Of a stretch of DNA of 64,000 nt, positions 20,096-31,222 are shown in pieces; positions within the stretch are counted from its first letter, which is position 1; each line of letters begins with the position of its first letter. This DNA comes from Bimuria novae-zelandiae CBS 107.79. Taxonomy: Eukaryota > Ascomycota > Dothideomycetes > Pleosporales > Didymosphaeriaceae. The translations under genes and the position numbers were made by a program. The notes beneath the pieces were generated by a model that made no database searches, was not told where the DNA came from, and saw only the letters and a program-made list of their open reading frames with translations. Location: positions 112,524-176,523 of the forward strand of contig ML976656.1 of the NCBI GenBank assembly GCA_010015655.1. The letters are read 5' to 3'.

Positions 20096-22258
20096 TCATC
20101 CATCAGCATCCTCGACGGCTTCTTGCAGTTCTGCAAGAGCAACTTCATACGTTCTCCTCCTGTTGTACTCGACACTACGCTCCTTCCACTCTACACGCCT
20201 CACCTTCTTATTACCTCTTCGTATATTGTCACCCTTTGCAAGTTGGTTCCAAAACCACCCTGCTTCTGATTTCGTCACCAGAGTCCAAGCTTCGCCCGTT
20301 TTCCCAGCACGTGCCGTTCGACCAACGCGATGGACGTAGCTAGTAGTACTCGTCGGAATGTCGTAGTTGATAACGTGCGATATGTCGGGAATGTCTAAGC
20401 CACGTGAGGCCGCATCGGATGCAATCAATATTTTGATTGAACCAGAACTAAACGACCTTAGCAATTTTTTAGACGCTTTGGCGGTAGACGAAGGCGACAT
20501 GGCTTTGAGGTATTCTTTGAGTGATAGCTCCAAAGCTGATAGCAGATGCGATAGACGTGATGCGCTTTCGTTGCTCTTGGTGAATATCAATACCCGGTTC
20601 TTGTGCTTCGCGATGGTAGGCTCTGCGACGTTTTCAGTGGCATCCTCGCTAGATGATGAATCGGAGTCGGAGTCGGATTCAGAGCTGTCGGTATCCTGTT
20701 CTTCGTCCTTGTGCTGTGGCATAGCATTTGAGTTGAAAACGTGAGTCAGCAAGAGGAACAGCAGGTAGAGAGGTTTCTTCTGGCCGTCTCCGACGGGCAC
20801 GGCGAATTCATAGAGTGTCGATGGAAGATCAAAACTGTCGCTTTCAGTTGTGAGAGGCTGTTCTAGTGCATCCTGTACGGAGACCAACTTCGGTCGCTTG
20901 AGCTTGAGTGCTCCCAACTTGGTCAAATCCTTCTCCATGGTAGCGCTAAGTATGACTTTGGTGATTAGGCGAGACATTGGAGGGGGCAGTAGAGGACCGC
21001 GTCCTGACATCTGCCTCTGTTTCCGGAGCCGTTCCTGCGCGTCCATCATATCCTCGGGCGTTTCGTCGTGCAGGGCATCCATCAAGACTTTCGACCAGCC
21101 TTGGAAATTCTGATTTAGCAGCTGGTCTGCCTCGTCAATGACCAGCCATCTGATGGAGCGCAGCAGAAACCCAGTCGTGGACTCTACATGTTCAACCAAT
21201 CTTCCTGGGGTGCATATGAGGATGTCAACGCCGGAATCGTAGCGTGGAACATGATCAACCGGGAGGGTCATCAGATCATCCGTAAGGCCGCGATTCTCTA
21301 CGAACCCGGTCTCCCTCTGTTGTTTGACTTTCTCTTCGAGGAGCGCTGCTCTTTTCGGGTCATATTGGGCTTTCAGCTTGACCAATTGTCTCTGTTCGGT
21401 GGCAAGCGGAACGCTACCCACGGCAGTTCCAACCTTGATCTTCGTACCAGTGCAAAGTTCCTCTGCGACTTGCAAAGCTTGGTCAACCAGCTGCCGCGTA
21501 GGTACGACTATGATCGCAGATAAAACCGGAGTAGTACGGTCTTTCAAAGCTTCGACGATAGGAAGAAGATAGGCAAGCGTTTTCCCGGAACCGGTTCTGG
21601 CTGAAACACATATATCGCCTTGATGTTGTTCGTATCCTGGTTGCAGCATTGGCAGGAGCGCAGATTGCACAGCTAGAGCATCTGTATATCCGTGTTTCGC
21701 CAACTTCTTCACGAACGATGGCTCCACCCCTAGTTTGTCGAATGGAACGCGCTTGGAAGCTTCGACCGTGATCGGCTGCGCCAACCAGGTTGGCAGGACG
21801 GAGAAGGTGGGCTTGAGGGTCGGTTCGGGGACAGGCTCGGGTTGCGGGAGAGGTTGTAGGTCTCGCAGCACTACCTCGGGTTTGGTTTCGGGCTCATTCT
21901 GCGATTCGGGCGGGTTCTGCTTCGCTTTTCGTGAAACCTTTTCGTATTTTGACAAGACAGTCTTGTGCTTCTTGGGGGCCCCTTCCTCTTCTGGCGGAGT
22001 AGCGTCAACATGCGCCTCTGAGTCCCGCTTCCGTTTCTTAGGCGTTTTGGGCAATTTTGCTGGCGCATCTGCCTCTGCAGCGTCTATCCTAGGGTAATTC
22101 GACCCAGACCCAGCCTCTTGCTCATGCAGCTGCGTCGCGGGTGCTGCCCAATTCGATTCGGTTGGCTTTGTGACTGGATGCGGTGTTGGTACAGTCTTCG
22201 CAGAATTCACTGACTTGGGAGGCTGCCAGCGTTGCACGCCTCCGAAAACGGGCACCAT
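20096..22258 (-). CDS. DBP6: DEAD-box RNA helicase DBP6 (DDX51 family), 60S ribosome biogenesis
   Basis: Intronless, 720 aa from the ATG at 22258. A low-complexity N-terminal third contains basic nuclear-type clusters (KKRKR, KKHK). The helicase core follows: Q region ALAVQSALLPML, motif I ARTGSGKT, Ia VVPTRQLV, Ib CTPGRLVEH, II IDEADQLL, III LSATME, then IV VLIFTKSNESASR, V ASDAASRGLDIP and VI YVHRVGRTARAGK. The insert between Ia and Ib and the wording of the motifs fit Dbp6/DDX51, a nucleolar helicase acting early in 60S assembly. An acidic Ser/Asp run (DSSESDSDSDSSSSED) lies between the two RecA lobes. The frame is open to an ATG at 22378, but those 40 residues look like translated leader. 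The gene is divergent from GPI3, with 227 bp between the start codons. Confidence 0.9.
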   Translation of the reverse strand: MVPVFGGVQRWQPPKSVNSAKTVPTPHPVTKPTESNWAAPATQLHEQEAGSGSNYPRIDAAEADAPAKLPKTPKKRKRDSEAHVDATPPEEEGAPKKHKTVLSKYEKVSRKAKQNPPESQNEPETKPEVVLRDLQPLPQPEPVPEPTLKPTFSVLPTWLAQPITVEASKRVPFDKLGVEPSFVKKLAKHGYTDALAVQSALLPMLQPGYEQHQGDICVSARTGSGKTLAYLLPIVEALKDRTTPVLSAIIVVPTRQLVDQALQVAEELCTGTKIKVGTAVGSVPLATEQRQLVKLKAQYDPKRAALLEEKVKQQRETGFVENRGLTDDLMTLPVDHVPRYDSGVDILICTPGRLVEHVESTTGFLLRSIRWLVIDEADQLLNQNFQGWSKVLMDALHDETPEDMMDAQERLRKQRQMSGRGPLLPPPMSRLITKVILSATMEKDLTKLGALKLKRPKLVSVQDALEQPLTTESDSFDLPSTLYEFAVPVGDGQKKPLYLLFLLLTHVFNSNAMPQHKDEEQDTDSSESDSDSDSSSSEDATENVAEPTIAKHKNRVLIFTKSNESASRLSHLLSALELSLKEYLKAMSPSSTAKASKKLLRSFSSGSIKILIASDAASRGLDIPDISHVINYDIPTSTTSYVHRVGRTARAGKTGEAWTLVTKSEAGWFWNQLAKGDNIRRGNKKVRRVEWKERSVEYNRRRTYEVALAELQEAVEDADG

Positions 22259-22485
22259 CTTGAGTGGGTGAGGCCGGAGTGTGAATGAAAGCTGGTGGTC
22301 GCAGTTTCCAAAAAGTTCACCGTGCCAAGATTTCGCGGTACCAGAAAACGCCGACGCGCTCCATCGCAACTTCCGCATTGCGCAGCGTGGGGCAACTCCA
22401 CGTACAATACAACGAGCTGTACATTGGATTGATATGCCTGCTAGGTCTCTGTCAGCCCGAGGTTATCGCCCTCGACACTGTCACA
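22259..22485. promoter_or_regulatory. Shared bidirectional promoter, DBP6 / GPI3
   Basis: Only 227 bp separate the divergent start codons, so both promoters must lie here or overlap the 5' leaders. No clear TATA box is visible, as is common for housekeeping promoters. Confidence 0.55.
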
Positions 22486-24202
22486 ATGCCTTACAATATT
22501 GCGTACGTTGTCCGGAACCCGTCACCGTCTGCCTGTCTGGAGCTCATGTCTCTGCAGCATGGTTAGCGACAACTTCTACCCTCAGCCTGGTATGCGTGAA
22601 AGGAACAGGTCCAATTGCAATTTCTAATCGGCTCCAGGTGGAGTCGAAAGTCACATGTACCAACTTTCCAGCGTGAGCTCTCTAGTCCCAAACCCTCTAT
22701 CTAGCTCTCACACAAGTAGAAACTTATCGACCGAGGCCACAAAGTGATCATAATCACCCACGCGTACAAGGGGCGCACAGGAGTCCGCTACCTTACCAAT
22801 GGGCTCAAAGTCTATTATGTCCCTTTCTGGACCGTCTACCGCGAGACTACCTTCCCGACCGTCTTCTCGTTTTTCCCAATCTTCCGTAACATCGTCATTC
22901 GGGAGCAGATCGAGATAGTCCACGGACATGCCAGCCTTAGTAACCTCTGCCATGAGGCGATACTCCATGCGCGGGCTATGGGTTTGCGCACAGTCTTCAC
23001 GGACCATAGTCTCTTTGGCTTTGCAGATGCTGGCAGCATACTCACGAATAAGCTCTTGAAGTTCACCTTGAGCGATGTAGACCATGTCATATGTGTCAGT
23101 CATACATGGTGTGTAGTCAGAAACATCCGAGAAGAAAGAGCTAACAGAACGAAGCAAAGAAAACTGTGTGCTGAGAGCATCATTGGACCCGCTCATGGTC
23201 TCCGTCATCCCGAACGCTGTTGTCGCTGAAAACTTCCGGCCATTGTCGCACATTACCCTCGATTCGCACCGCAAAGATAGCCCTGGGCGCCCACAACCAT
23301 TCGGACCCGATAGAACGATCACGATAGTGGCAATCATGCGCTTGTTCTACAACAAAGGCGTGGATCTCCTCATTGCAGCGATCCCGCGCGTTCTCGCATC
23401 GCACCCCAACGTACGGTTCATCGTCGCCGGTACCGGCCCAAAAGCGATCGATCTCGAACAGATGATTGAACGGAACATGCTTCAGGACAGGATCCTCCTT
23501 CTTGGAGCGGTGCGTCACGAAGAAGTTCGGGACGTCATGGTGCAGGGTCACATCTTCCTCAATCCGTCGCTGACGGAGGCCTTTGGGACTGTGATCGTTG
23601 AGGCAGCATCGTGTGGGCTTTACATCGTTTGCACACGCGTGGGCGGCGTTCCAGAAGTCCTACCAAACCATATGACCGAATTTGCGGCTCCAGAAGAGGA
23701 TGACATTGTCGCAGCCACTGGAAGGGCCATTTCTAAGCTACGAGAGGGCAAAGTGAGAACAGATCTGTTTCACAGCCAAGTAAAACAGATGTACTCCTGG
23801 ACCGATGTCGCTGAGCGCACGGAGAGGGTGTATGATGGTATTTTCGGTGTTGTCGGTCCTGGCGACATCTACGGAGGCAATGCTGCATATGGTCGTGCTG
23901 GTGTACGAAGCTTTGCCCTCATCGACCGGCTCAAGCGATACTACGGCTGCGGAATTTGGGCGGGGAAGCTCTTCTGCCTATGCGTGATTGTCGACTATTT
24001 GCTGTACATCATTCTGGAGATTTTCGCCCCACGGTCCCGTATCGACATCTGCAAGAATTGGCCAAAGAAGATACCCAAAACTGGGAAGGAGGTGGATTCC
24101 AAGACGACCCCATCCGAGTTGCCTCGCAGGAGAGGACCACAGCGCAGAGAGAGAAAGGCGGAATTGGGTAAGACTCAAGAGCCGCGCGCGCACGCAACAT
24201 GA
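22486..24202 (+). CDS. GPI3: GPI GlcNAc-transferase catalytic subunit (PIG-A/Gpi3)
   Basis: Five exons: 22486-22502, 22558-22589, 22638-22672, 22720-23108 and 23155-24202; 506 aa. Splicing of the three tiny 5' exons gives [18 protein letters not shown], then [10 protein letters not shown], then [18 protein letters not shown], the family signature. The enzyme transfers GlcNAc from UDP-GlcNAc to phosphatidylinositol on the cytosolic ER face, the first step of GPI-anchor synthesis. Other marks: GT4 glycosyltransferase fold, [24 protein letters not shown], the nucleotide-sugar EX7E motif in [18 protein letters not shown], and a C-terminal membrane segment ([18 protein letters not shown]) followed by a basic tail. 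Introns are 55, 48, 47 and 46 bp. Confidence 0.95.
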
Positions 24203-24398
24203 TACCCAAGTATAGAGATTCAGGATTTTATTTGATTATCACGATTACCCTATATCCTTGCTACCCAGCCCAAGGATCCACGACGATCATGAATAAGACC
24301 ACCGCAACACTAAAAATAACCGCCAACCAGGTTCGATCGAAACGCCGCCCAATGCTCTGTACAAACCTATCCTCACCCGTATCACTCGCGTTGGCCTC

Positions 24399-25169
24399 CT
24401 ATTTCCAGAACCAGTACTCAGCTGCATAGTCAACGACGAAGAACGCCGGCTGTCCCTCGCACGTCTTGGGCGCCACGCCACCCGCAGTGCCCAGTCGGTA
24501 GAGCTCCTTGTAGTCGCCCTCGACAGCGGACAGCTTCAGCCACGCGACGCTGCCCAGCCCATTGGTGCCCTTCGCGCTGTCCGCTGGCGCCGTCGTGTTC
24601 GCCACGCTCTTTGCCTGCACGTACCCGTAGTTCGCCTTGTCCGTCACCAGCTTGAACAGCGGGACGCCCGCGGCCGTGAACTCGTGGTGGCCCGAAACGG
24701 TATACTTTTGCACGTCGTTGTTGAGGTCGATGCGCTGGCCGAGGGCGATGACGGGGATGGAGGAGAGCACCGAGGGCGCGCGCACAGAGTAGCAGGTTAC
24801 GTTGTAGAGGGTTGCGTTGGCGCCTTGGAGCTTGGGCACAGAGGCAGAGGTGCTGGTTGCGCACGTGTAGTTTTGCGTGCCCCGGCCGATGGCGACGTGA
24901 CCGAGGGTGAGGCCGGAGGTGACTGGGGGGAGTGGTGAAGGTGCTGGGTGGTGTTAGTTGATGTCATGGGAGACGAGAGAGGGTAAGGGGGCAGACGTAC
25001 CGGTTGGCATGACGGCCTTGGAGAGGTCGCAGTTGCCGTCTTCGAGCTTGCGGATCGTTTCCGGGCTAAGGGTTCGTCGCTCCAGAGCGGAGATCTCGTT
25101 GACGGTGGGTGCTGCGAAGATGGCGGGCACGAAGGCCATGGCCACCGCGAAGGTCTTTGAGAAGAGCAT
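24399..25169 (-). CDS. Secreted DUF3455-family protein
   Basis: Two exons on the minus strand, 25169-25001 and 24922-24399, with a 78-bp intron (GTACGT...CCCCAG); 230 aa. A signal peptide (MLFSKTFAVAMAFVPAIFAA) leads into a short pro-like segment ending ERR. The conserved core spans the splice junction (DLSKAVMPT then VTSGLTLGHVAIGRGTQNYTC). HHEFTAAGVPLFKL and the C-terminal AFFVVDYAAEYWFWK are also typical. The molecular function of this family, common in ascomycete secretomes, is unknown to me. A TATAATA lies about 65 bp upstream of the ATG. Confidence 0.85.
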
Positions 25170-27359
25170 TGTCGATGTGGTTTAGGACGTAGGTAGGTCG
25201 AAATGTAGGATAGGATCAACAGTCGAGCAAGGTATTATATCCAAGCACTCTTCTCAGTCCTTGTCGTAGTCGTCGGCTCAATCGATATCCGGCACCGAAA
25301 TAGCCTTGTCAATGAAGTCGCGTCGAAGAAAAAACAGCCCGATAATCCTCGAGGTATATGCAAGCAAGACCCGAAAAAGGAAGAAACAAGAGATTCAGAT
25401 CTCAAGAAACAAAAAACGTCGAAAAGGTGCAACTGCAAGTGTGCAAAGGGAAACAAACGCCTCACTCGTTTCGCTCCTGCTGTGGATCGGATCAACCTGG
25501 TGTTTGCAAACAAAGCCGTGCCTGATGGGATGTTTCCACCCCGTCGCGAGTGTACGCTCATATATACATGCACGGCACGCTCGTTCACGTACGAAGACGT
25601 CCCGCGCGTACTGTACACTGCCGTTGGCGCCCGCAAAGCAAAAATAGTGCCTGGGGCATGTGATTGGTGGGTATGCAAGCGCGAAGGGACCCACTGCTGC
25701 CGCCCGCACGGATCTGTTGTGCATGTTGTAAGGCTGCTTGGGGGATAGCTCCCGCGCAAGGGGGATTAAAATAGATGGATTGGGAGGAATGAGGGTTAAA
25801 TTTGTGATTGGGGGAAGTAGCTGCGGGAGGGGAAGAGAGGGTGATGGTGAGGCTGCGTGGTACACACGGATAATCTAGAGTACATACACAGAGGGGGGTT
25901 TCGACAGGTACTCTTGACCGTGAGAAGGGTGAGCAATGCATTGTATATCTGGGAAGGTTGGGTGTAAGATAGATGACTGCTGTTCGCAAGCCAGCCCTCT
26001 TTCCACCCCTTCAGCAGCCACTCACGCTCACGCGTGCGCCTAAAACACAATGAACGAAACATCCAGGCGTCGCCCACCCATACCCACCATTTTTGTTTGT
26101 CCCAACTTCTCCAACCGCCTCCCGCAGAGCCGCCCGTACAACGTTCCCCGGCCAGGGCCTCCCGACGACACAAACATAGACCGCTAATTTCCCTGCTTTA
26201 CATTTACCCACCTGCTCGCTTTCCCTCTCGCGTTAGAACCGCCCGCAAATGCACTTAATATAGCCTTCTTAGGTAGCTTCTGCATGCAAAGCACGTTAAT
26301 AGCTCTGCTTTAGATGGGCGCCAATCGCGCGGTGGCGGCGCACGGATAGGCGCTTGGGTGCCGCTATTGGTGGGACGAGGGAGGATGCGCGATGGCAAGG
26401 GAACGAGTGGATGGGAGTGCGGGATATGGGTAGCGGGGGATGTTTTGTTGTGCGAGGGGATGGGTGGGAGGCTTTGGTGGGTTGGGTGGATCGGTGGGTT
26501 GGGTGGATCGGTGGGTTGGGTGGATCGGTGGGTTGGGTGGGTCGGTGGGTGAGGGGAGCGCGATTTGTGCATCCTGGTGGTGATCATGCGGAAATCAGGG
26601 TTTCAAGGTCCGAGGTTGTGGTGGGCATTAATGTGAATATCGATTTTATGGTTGCAAGAGTAAGCGCATGCGTTTGTGGCGACGTAGGTGCCGGAGTGGC
26701 TTGAGTTGAGAGGCACTCAGTTTGTGTGGGAGTTGTCTGGAAATGCATGAGCGATCTGGGTGCCGGCTACAATATGACACTCCGGCGAGCAGGTATGCTT
26801 TTCTGGATCCGCTCCAGGCTCTTAACATACTCTCTCTGCCTAGTTCGCCCAGCCGTACTGTTGCAGTACCCGTTCTAGCTCTCATAACATGAAGGTCTGG
26901 CTCAGAATTCGCAGCTGTCCTATTTATGCATTGACGCTCAGTCAGTCGCTTTTAAAGCACCTTCCCAAGACCCCTCCTAATCAGTAGCAAACCTCCTCCA
27001 TCGAATGACCTATTTCATTCTGACTGCTGTGGTCAATCTCTGCCAAGCCCACGCCTCCTCCGCATACCGTTTTGGTGCCACCAAGTGGAGTGTCTCAGGC
27101 CAGCACCCGAGACCTATTAATACTACCGAGACACGCTCACTCACTCTGACAGATGCCATCACACAAATAGACCTTCTTGTGAGTATTCAACGTACTATGC
27201 ATAGGTATACTGCTCGTTTGATGCTCGCTATGCCCAAACGGCACGACCACCAAGCTTTTCTATTATCGTCTTCAACGACCTGAAAACAAGCTCCTTGCAA
27301 TCACGTCCCAAACGCCGCCCAAATGCCGCTCTACGTCTTACCCAAACGCTCCTCTCCCA
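25170..27359. other. 2.2-kb intergenic stretch with a G-rich minisatellite
   Basis: Many overlapping short frames, none with conserved motifs or plausible splice partners. The only clear structure is the 17-bp repeat array at 26476-26551. A pyrimidine-rich tract around 27340-27480 belongs to the 3' part of the MFS gene region. Confidence 0.45.
26476..26551 (+). repeat. 17-bp G-rich minisatellite
   Basis: About four and a half head-to-tail copies of GGTGGGTTGGGTGGATC, nearly perfect (one A-to-G variant in the last full unit). Several closely spaced G runs on the plus strand make G-quadruplex formation plausible. Confidence 0.9.
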
Positions 27360-29564
27360 TTACACCCGTTGCTCCGCATTCAACGCCCCCTCCTTCCCTT
27401 TACTCACAATCTCCTCCCTACTCCCGCCCTCCCTCTCCCTCTCCACCCTCTCCGCCTCCTCCCTCTTCTTCTGCGCCAAATACTGGCAAAACTTACTCTT
27501 CTCCCTCATCTTCCCTCCCCACTTCAGAAACACAAACGGCACAATACACAGCGCCACGCTGAAGAACCCCAGCAGACTCGTTGCCCATGCAACCCCCATA
27601 GCGCGATACATGGGCTTCGCCGCAAACGGCAGCACGGCGCCGAAACTCGAGCGGCTCAGCGACGCCGCAGCCATGGCGCTCGCAGCGAAGATCTCATACG
27701 CGTCGACGAGATAGTTGAGCAGCGCCATAAAGAGGCAGAGATAGCCCATGCCAAAGAGCATGGACGCGAGACAGGGCACGATCCAGTGGACATCTGGGCG
27801 CGCCGTCCAGCCGAGCCAGAAGCTCGAGATGACGAAGAATGGCCCGGCGATGCAGGCGAGCGGGAGACGGCGCATTTCTTCGTTGCGGGACCATGGCTTG
27901 TTGGCGGCTTGGGCGCGACGTAGGATGAAGTCCCACGCGAGGTAGAGGGCGGCGGAGATGACGGCGCCGAGGCCGATGGGGAGGAAGGTGAGGCCTTCTT
28001 CGCCGGCGTTGAAGTGGTAAATGTCGATGAAGATGAGGGGGAAGGATTGGATGTAGATGTAGAAGATTGCGTCTGCGATGCGCCTGTGTCAGCAATTTCT
28101 CTGTGCTGGTCCGGACGGCTGGGTACAAAGTACAAAGTAGATGCAGTCGGCCACTCTACTACTCGTCTAGAGGTAACACTCGGGACTAAGATAATTCTAA
28201 ATAGAACTGTCTTACCCGACCTTGCACCTTCACGATTAGGGGAGAGCTGGGACAGAGAGAGACTTACATGCGTAGCTCAGATACAAACAAGTAAAGAGGA
28301 CGAGAGGTTCGAAGACGATCATGCGCAAGGGTCGCGTGAGCACTGTCGTGACGATATGCCGAAAGTCTGTCTTCTCGAGCTCGATTGGCGCAATAATGGT
28401 TTCGTCGCCTGTCTCTTTCCTCAGCCGCTGAGCCCGTCTCTTCAAAATGACGGGGCCATATGTCTCCGGGAAGAAGAAGAACAGCGGCCAGGAAGCACCC
28501 GCAAAGATGGCACCAATCCAGAATGCCCACGACCAGCTAATCACCGAGATGAAGCCACTGATAGGCGGTCCGAGTATAGGCCCAAAGGTAGTCGCTGCCT
28601 GTCCGACGCATAAGCATTATTGAAATAGTTGCATTCGGCTTCAGATGTGCTGACCATAAATATCGCCATACTCCTTCCTCTAGACACAGGGTCATGGTAG
28701 ATGTCGGCACAGACGCCGCCGACGACAGATATCGCACAAGATCCTCCTATGCCAACCATCATGCGGAAAATGACGAGAGCCGCAAAATTGGGTGCGACAG
28801 CAGATGCTATTGTGAAGACAGTGAAGTATGCGAATGAACCGATCATTACCCACTTCCGTCCAAATGATTCGGACAGTGGACCCCAGATCATAGGGCCGCC
28901 CACGTATCCTACTAAATACATAGAGGTTGGTAAAATTAGTTGCGCTTCGTTCGTGACGCCGAAATGTCTTGAAATCGGTTGGGTTCCGCCAGCTGCGAGA
29001 GAAGAGCCCATTGTGCTGTTCATCACTATGACCATCAGCTCTACATCGACATGTATTTCTCCAATACTAACCGCTCATGATAGCTACGAATAGCGAATAC
29101 AGCTTCTTTGACTGCGACGTTTCAGTTCTTCCCGACTCAACTTGAAGTGTAACATATACCTTGCTCCAGTTGTTTGGATTATCCGGATCCCCTTCTTCAA
29201 ACCTGAGGGTCTTCCTCTCGGGTTCTGAAGGGCCATAATTCTCGTTCGCATGCTCCGAACAGGACTCAGTTGTTGAGCTCTCCTTAATCTCATCACACTT
29301 CTCCACATCCGAAGTCGGTTCGCCGTTGAAATCAAATATGGTAGGTACTCGCAACTCTCCTGCACGATGTCAGATCTCCTTGCTGCATCTCGTGTTGTTC
29401 ACGTTGGCTCGGCGCATGTCAAGCATGTTGGACGTACGACGGCTGCGTTCTTGCGTCACGCTGCGTACAAGAGCAACAGGTGTAGCTTTTTGTTCCAACC
29501 CGTCGCGCTGCAGGCGGCTTTCCCGAGAATAAGTCTTCTCCAACTCTTGTTGGTCGTCCGCCAT
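27360..29564 (-). CDS. MFS drug:H+ antiporter-like transporter (DHA1 type)
   Basis: Six exons on the minus strand: 29564-29438, 29359-29160, 29111-29072, 29025-28655, 28598-28268 and 28072-27360; 593 aa. Introns are 78, 48, 46, 56 and 195 bp with good GT/AG sites, and all phases close. The N-terminus is long, cytosolic and acidic. The characteristic pre-TM1 phrase DPDNPNNWSKSKK spans an exon junction. The loop motif GPLSESFGRKWVMI matches the MFS motif A, and LGPPISGFISVISWSWAFW lies in TM5-6. A basic central loop (LKRRAQRLRKE) and a basic tail follow. This pattern fits 12-TM plasma-membrane exporters of the Flr1/Tpo/benomyl-resistance group; the substrate cannot be told from sequence. The start is the first ATG; an upstream TTG in frame is not used. 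Confidence 0.88.
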
Positions 29565-30146
29565 GGTATCAGAAGCGGTCAATTTTGGAGAATCGAGAAA
29601 TCAAAAGGTTGTTGGGCATGATTCTAGCCTTCCGGGAATACGACTACAGAAAAGCGAAGGCGACACTATTAAAAACTGGGGGACCATGGCCACAACCCCG
29701 CGTTAGGTTAATAGCATACCCGAGGTGGACATACCATACCGATCCAGCGAACATGCTGCAGATCCAACCCGAGGCTACAGCATGCAGGTCCTGGGGCCCG
29801 CGGGCTAGCGTTAGATCCATAATCGGTGATGACGGCATTCTAACCGGATGCGCCAACAGCGCTAGTGCCAGCTCACATATCCATATTGTTGAACATGGGA
29901 ATTGCGCGGGCGAAACTTCGGTTGAGGAGGTCCAACGGCGCATGACGATCATTAGGCAACCCGGACAAAGCGGCGTCGAGTTCGTCATCTGTTGTCGATA
30001 CTTATGCTGCTGAGACGAGAGAAAAATGAATAAAGTTGTGAGGAAAGCTGATAAATATTTTGTTTCAAGCTGAAATGTGTGCGCCACAGGTCTCGTGTGC
30101 ACCTAACTGGAAACCGTTATCCAACTCCGACACGCCGTTGGTGGCT
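29565..30146. other. Intergenic, no gene seen
   Basis: Spacer between two minus-strand genes: the MFS promoter on the left and the prefoldin 3' flank on the right. Overlapping frames on both strands have no recognisable content. Confidence 0.5.
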
Positions 30147-30937
30147 TTACGTTTCGAGGTTGATGCTTCTTCCGAACCTGCCATATAGTGCCTTTTTGAG
30201 CTCTGCCATCTCTTCGTGGATGGTGTCGAGACGCCCCTTTAAAGCGTCGACGTCGCTATCGATCTCTTCAGTAGATGTGGAGAGCAGCTCAAGCACCTCA
30301 GGCTGTGGTAACGAGACAAAGCAATCGCCAACTTTGTAGCTGTTGGCGCGTATCAGCCTCGCTCTCCCGGCAATGCGTCCGAAATAGGGTCCTGGACGGT
30401 GCACGCGACATGGTGGTGGTACTTACGGCACTTTCTCCTCCTCGTCCACAAGCTCCAGCTCTCCCGATATCTCTTCCAAATCCTCCTTCTCTTTCTGTAA
30501 CCCGAGTCAGCCTTAAGTCAAATACCAACAAGTCCAAGCGCTTTCCCAACACCCCATACGAAGCTTACTACGTAAGCGAGGTAGTACTCACCAGCTTAGC
30601 CTTCAACTCCTCCTCAATAGCAGTCTCTTTCTGATGCAGCGAGCTGAAGCGATTGATCTTTTCTTGGTCTTCGCGTCGGACCTCCAGGTCCTCGGCGCCC
30701 GCTGACGCCTCCTCCTCCTTCGAGAGCTATCGTAGCGTCATTAGCTTCGTCATCTTGTAATGCCGGTCGCAGGATCTAGCTCCGGGAAATGTCGAAAAAA
30801 GGAACTTCGAGAATGGGCTACTTCATTGCGACGTGGATGATCAGAAATGCGAATCAGGCGGCCGTGCGGAAGGAAGCTGCAATGGTGCGACGAGAAAATT
30901 GAGTGAGGGGCCAGGCACCTACCATGCGATGTTGCAT
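30147..30937 (-). CDS. PFD4: Prefoldin subunit 4 (Gim3)
   Basis: Four exons on the minus strand: 30937-30923, 30726-30592, 30494-30427 and 30339-30147; 136 aa. The 15-nt first exon encodes just MQHRM and is followed by a 196-bp intron. Exon 2 reads LSKEEEASAG...EDQEKINRFSSLHQKE. Later exons give DLEEISGELELVDEEEKVP, YKVGDCFVSLPQPEVLELL and ELKKALYGRFGRSINLET. These are diagnostic of the beta-type prefoldin subunit 4: two coiled-coil helices joined by a beta hairpin. Prefoldin is the cytosolic hexamer that passes nascent actin and tubulin to the CCT chaperonin. Length matches the family (~130 aa). Confidence 0.93.
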
Positions 30938-31222
30938 CGCGCCAAAACGTTCAGCTCGGCTTTCAGCAATTGAGATTCGATTTGAACGACGGTGTAAGAG
31001 AGCAATGGGCAAGCTTCGAGTGACTGGGCGGTTATGGCCAGGTAGAAGGGTGGAACGAATGGTTGTCAAAGCTAACTAAGAGTCGCCACACGCCAAGACC
31101 TTACACAGGAAGGCACGACCTTCACTATTTGCTGAGTAACGACATAGTCCGCTTGCACTAGGCTGCAGGTATTTTCAACAAGATGTAGACGTGGAAGTAA
31201 TCTTTTATATTCAACATTCCTA

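Noticed and set aside
22259..22378. 40-residue N-terminal extension of DBP6
   Set aside because: No helicase-family similarity, and it would shrink the divergent promoter to about 107 bp. Kept only as an alternative start.
26255..26587. Thr/His/Pro repeat protein on the minus strand
   Set aside because: It is translation of the 17-bp minisatellite, not a gene.
29644..30102. 152-codon minus frame between the MFS and prefoldin genes
   Set aside because: No conserved motif, no supporting splice structure, and average composition for random frames.
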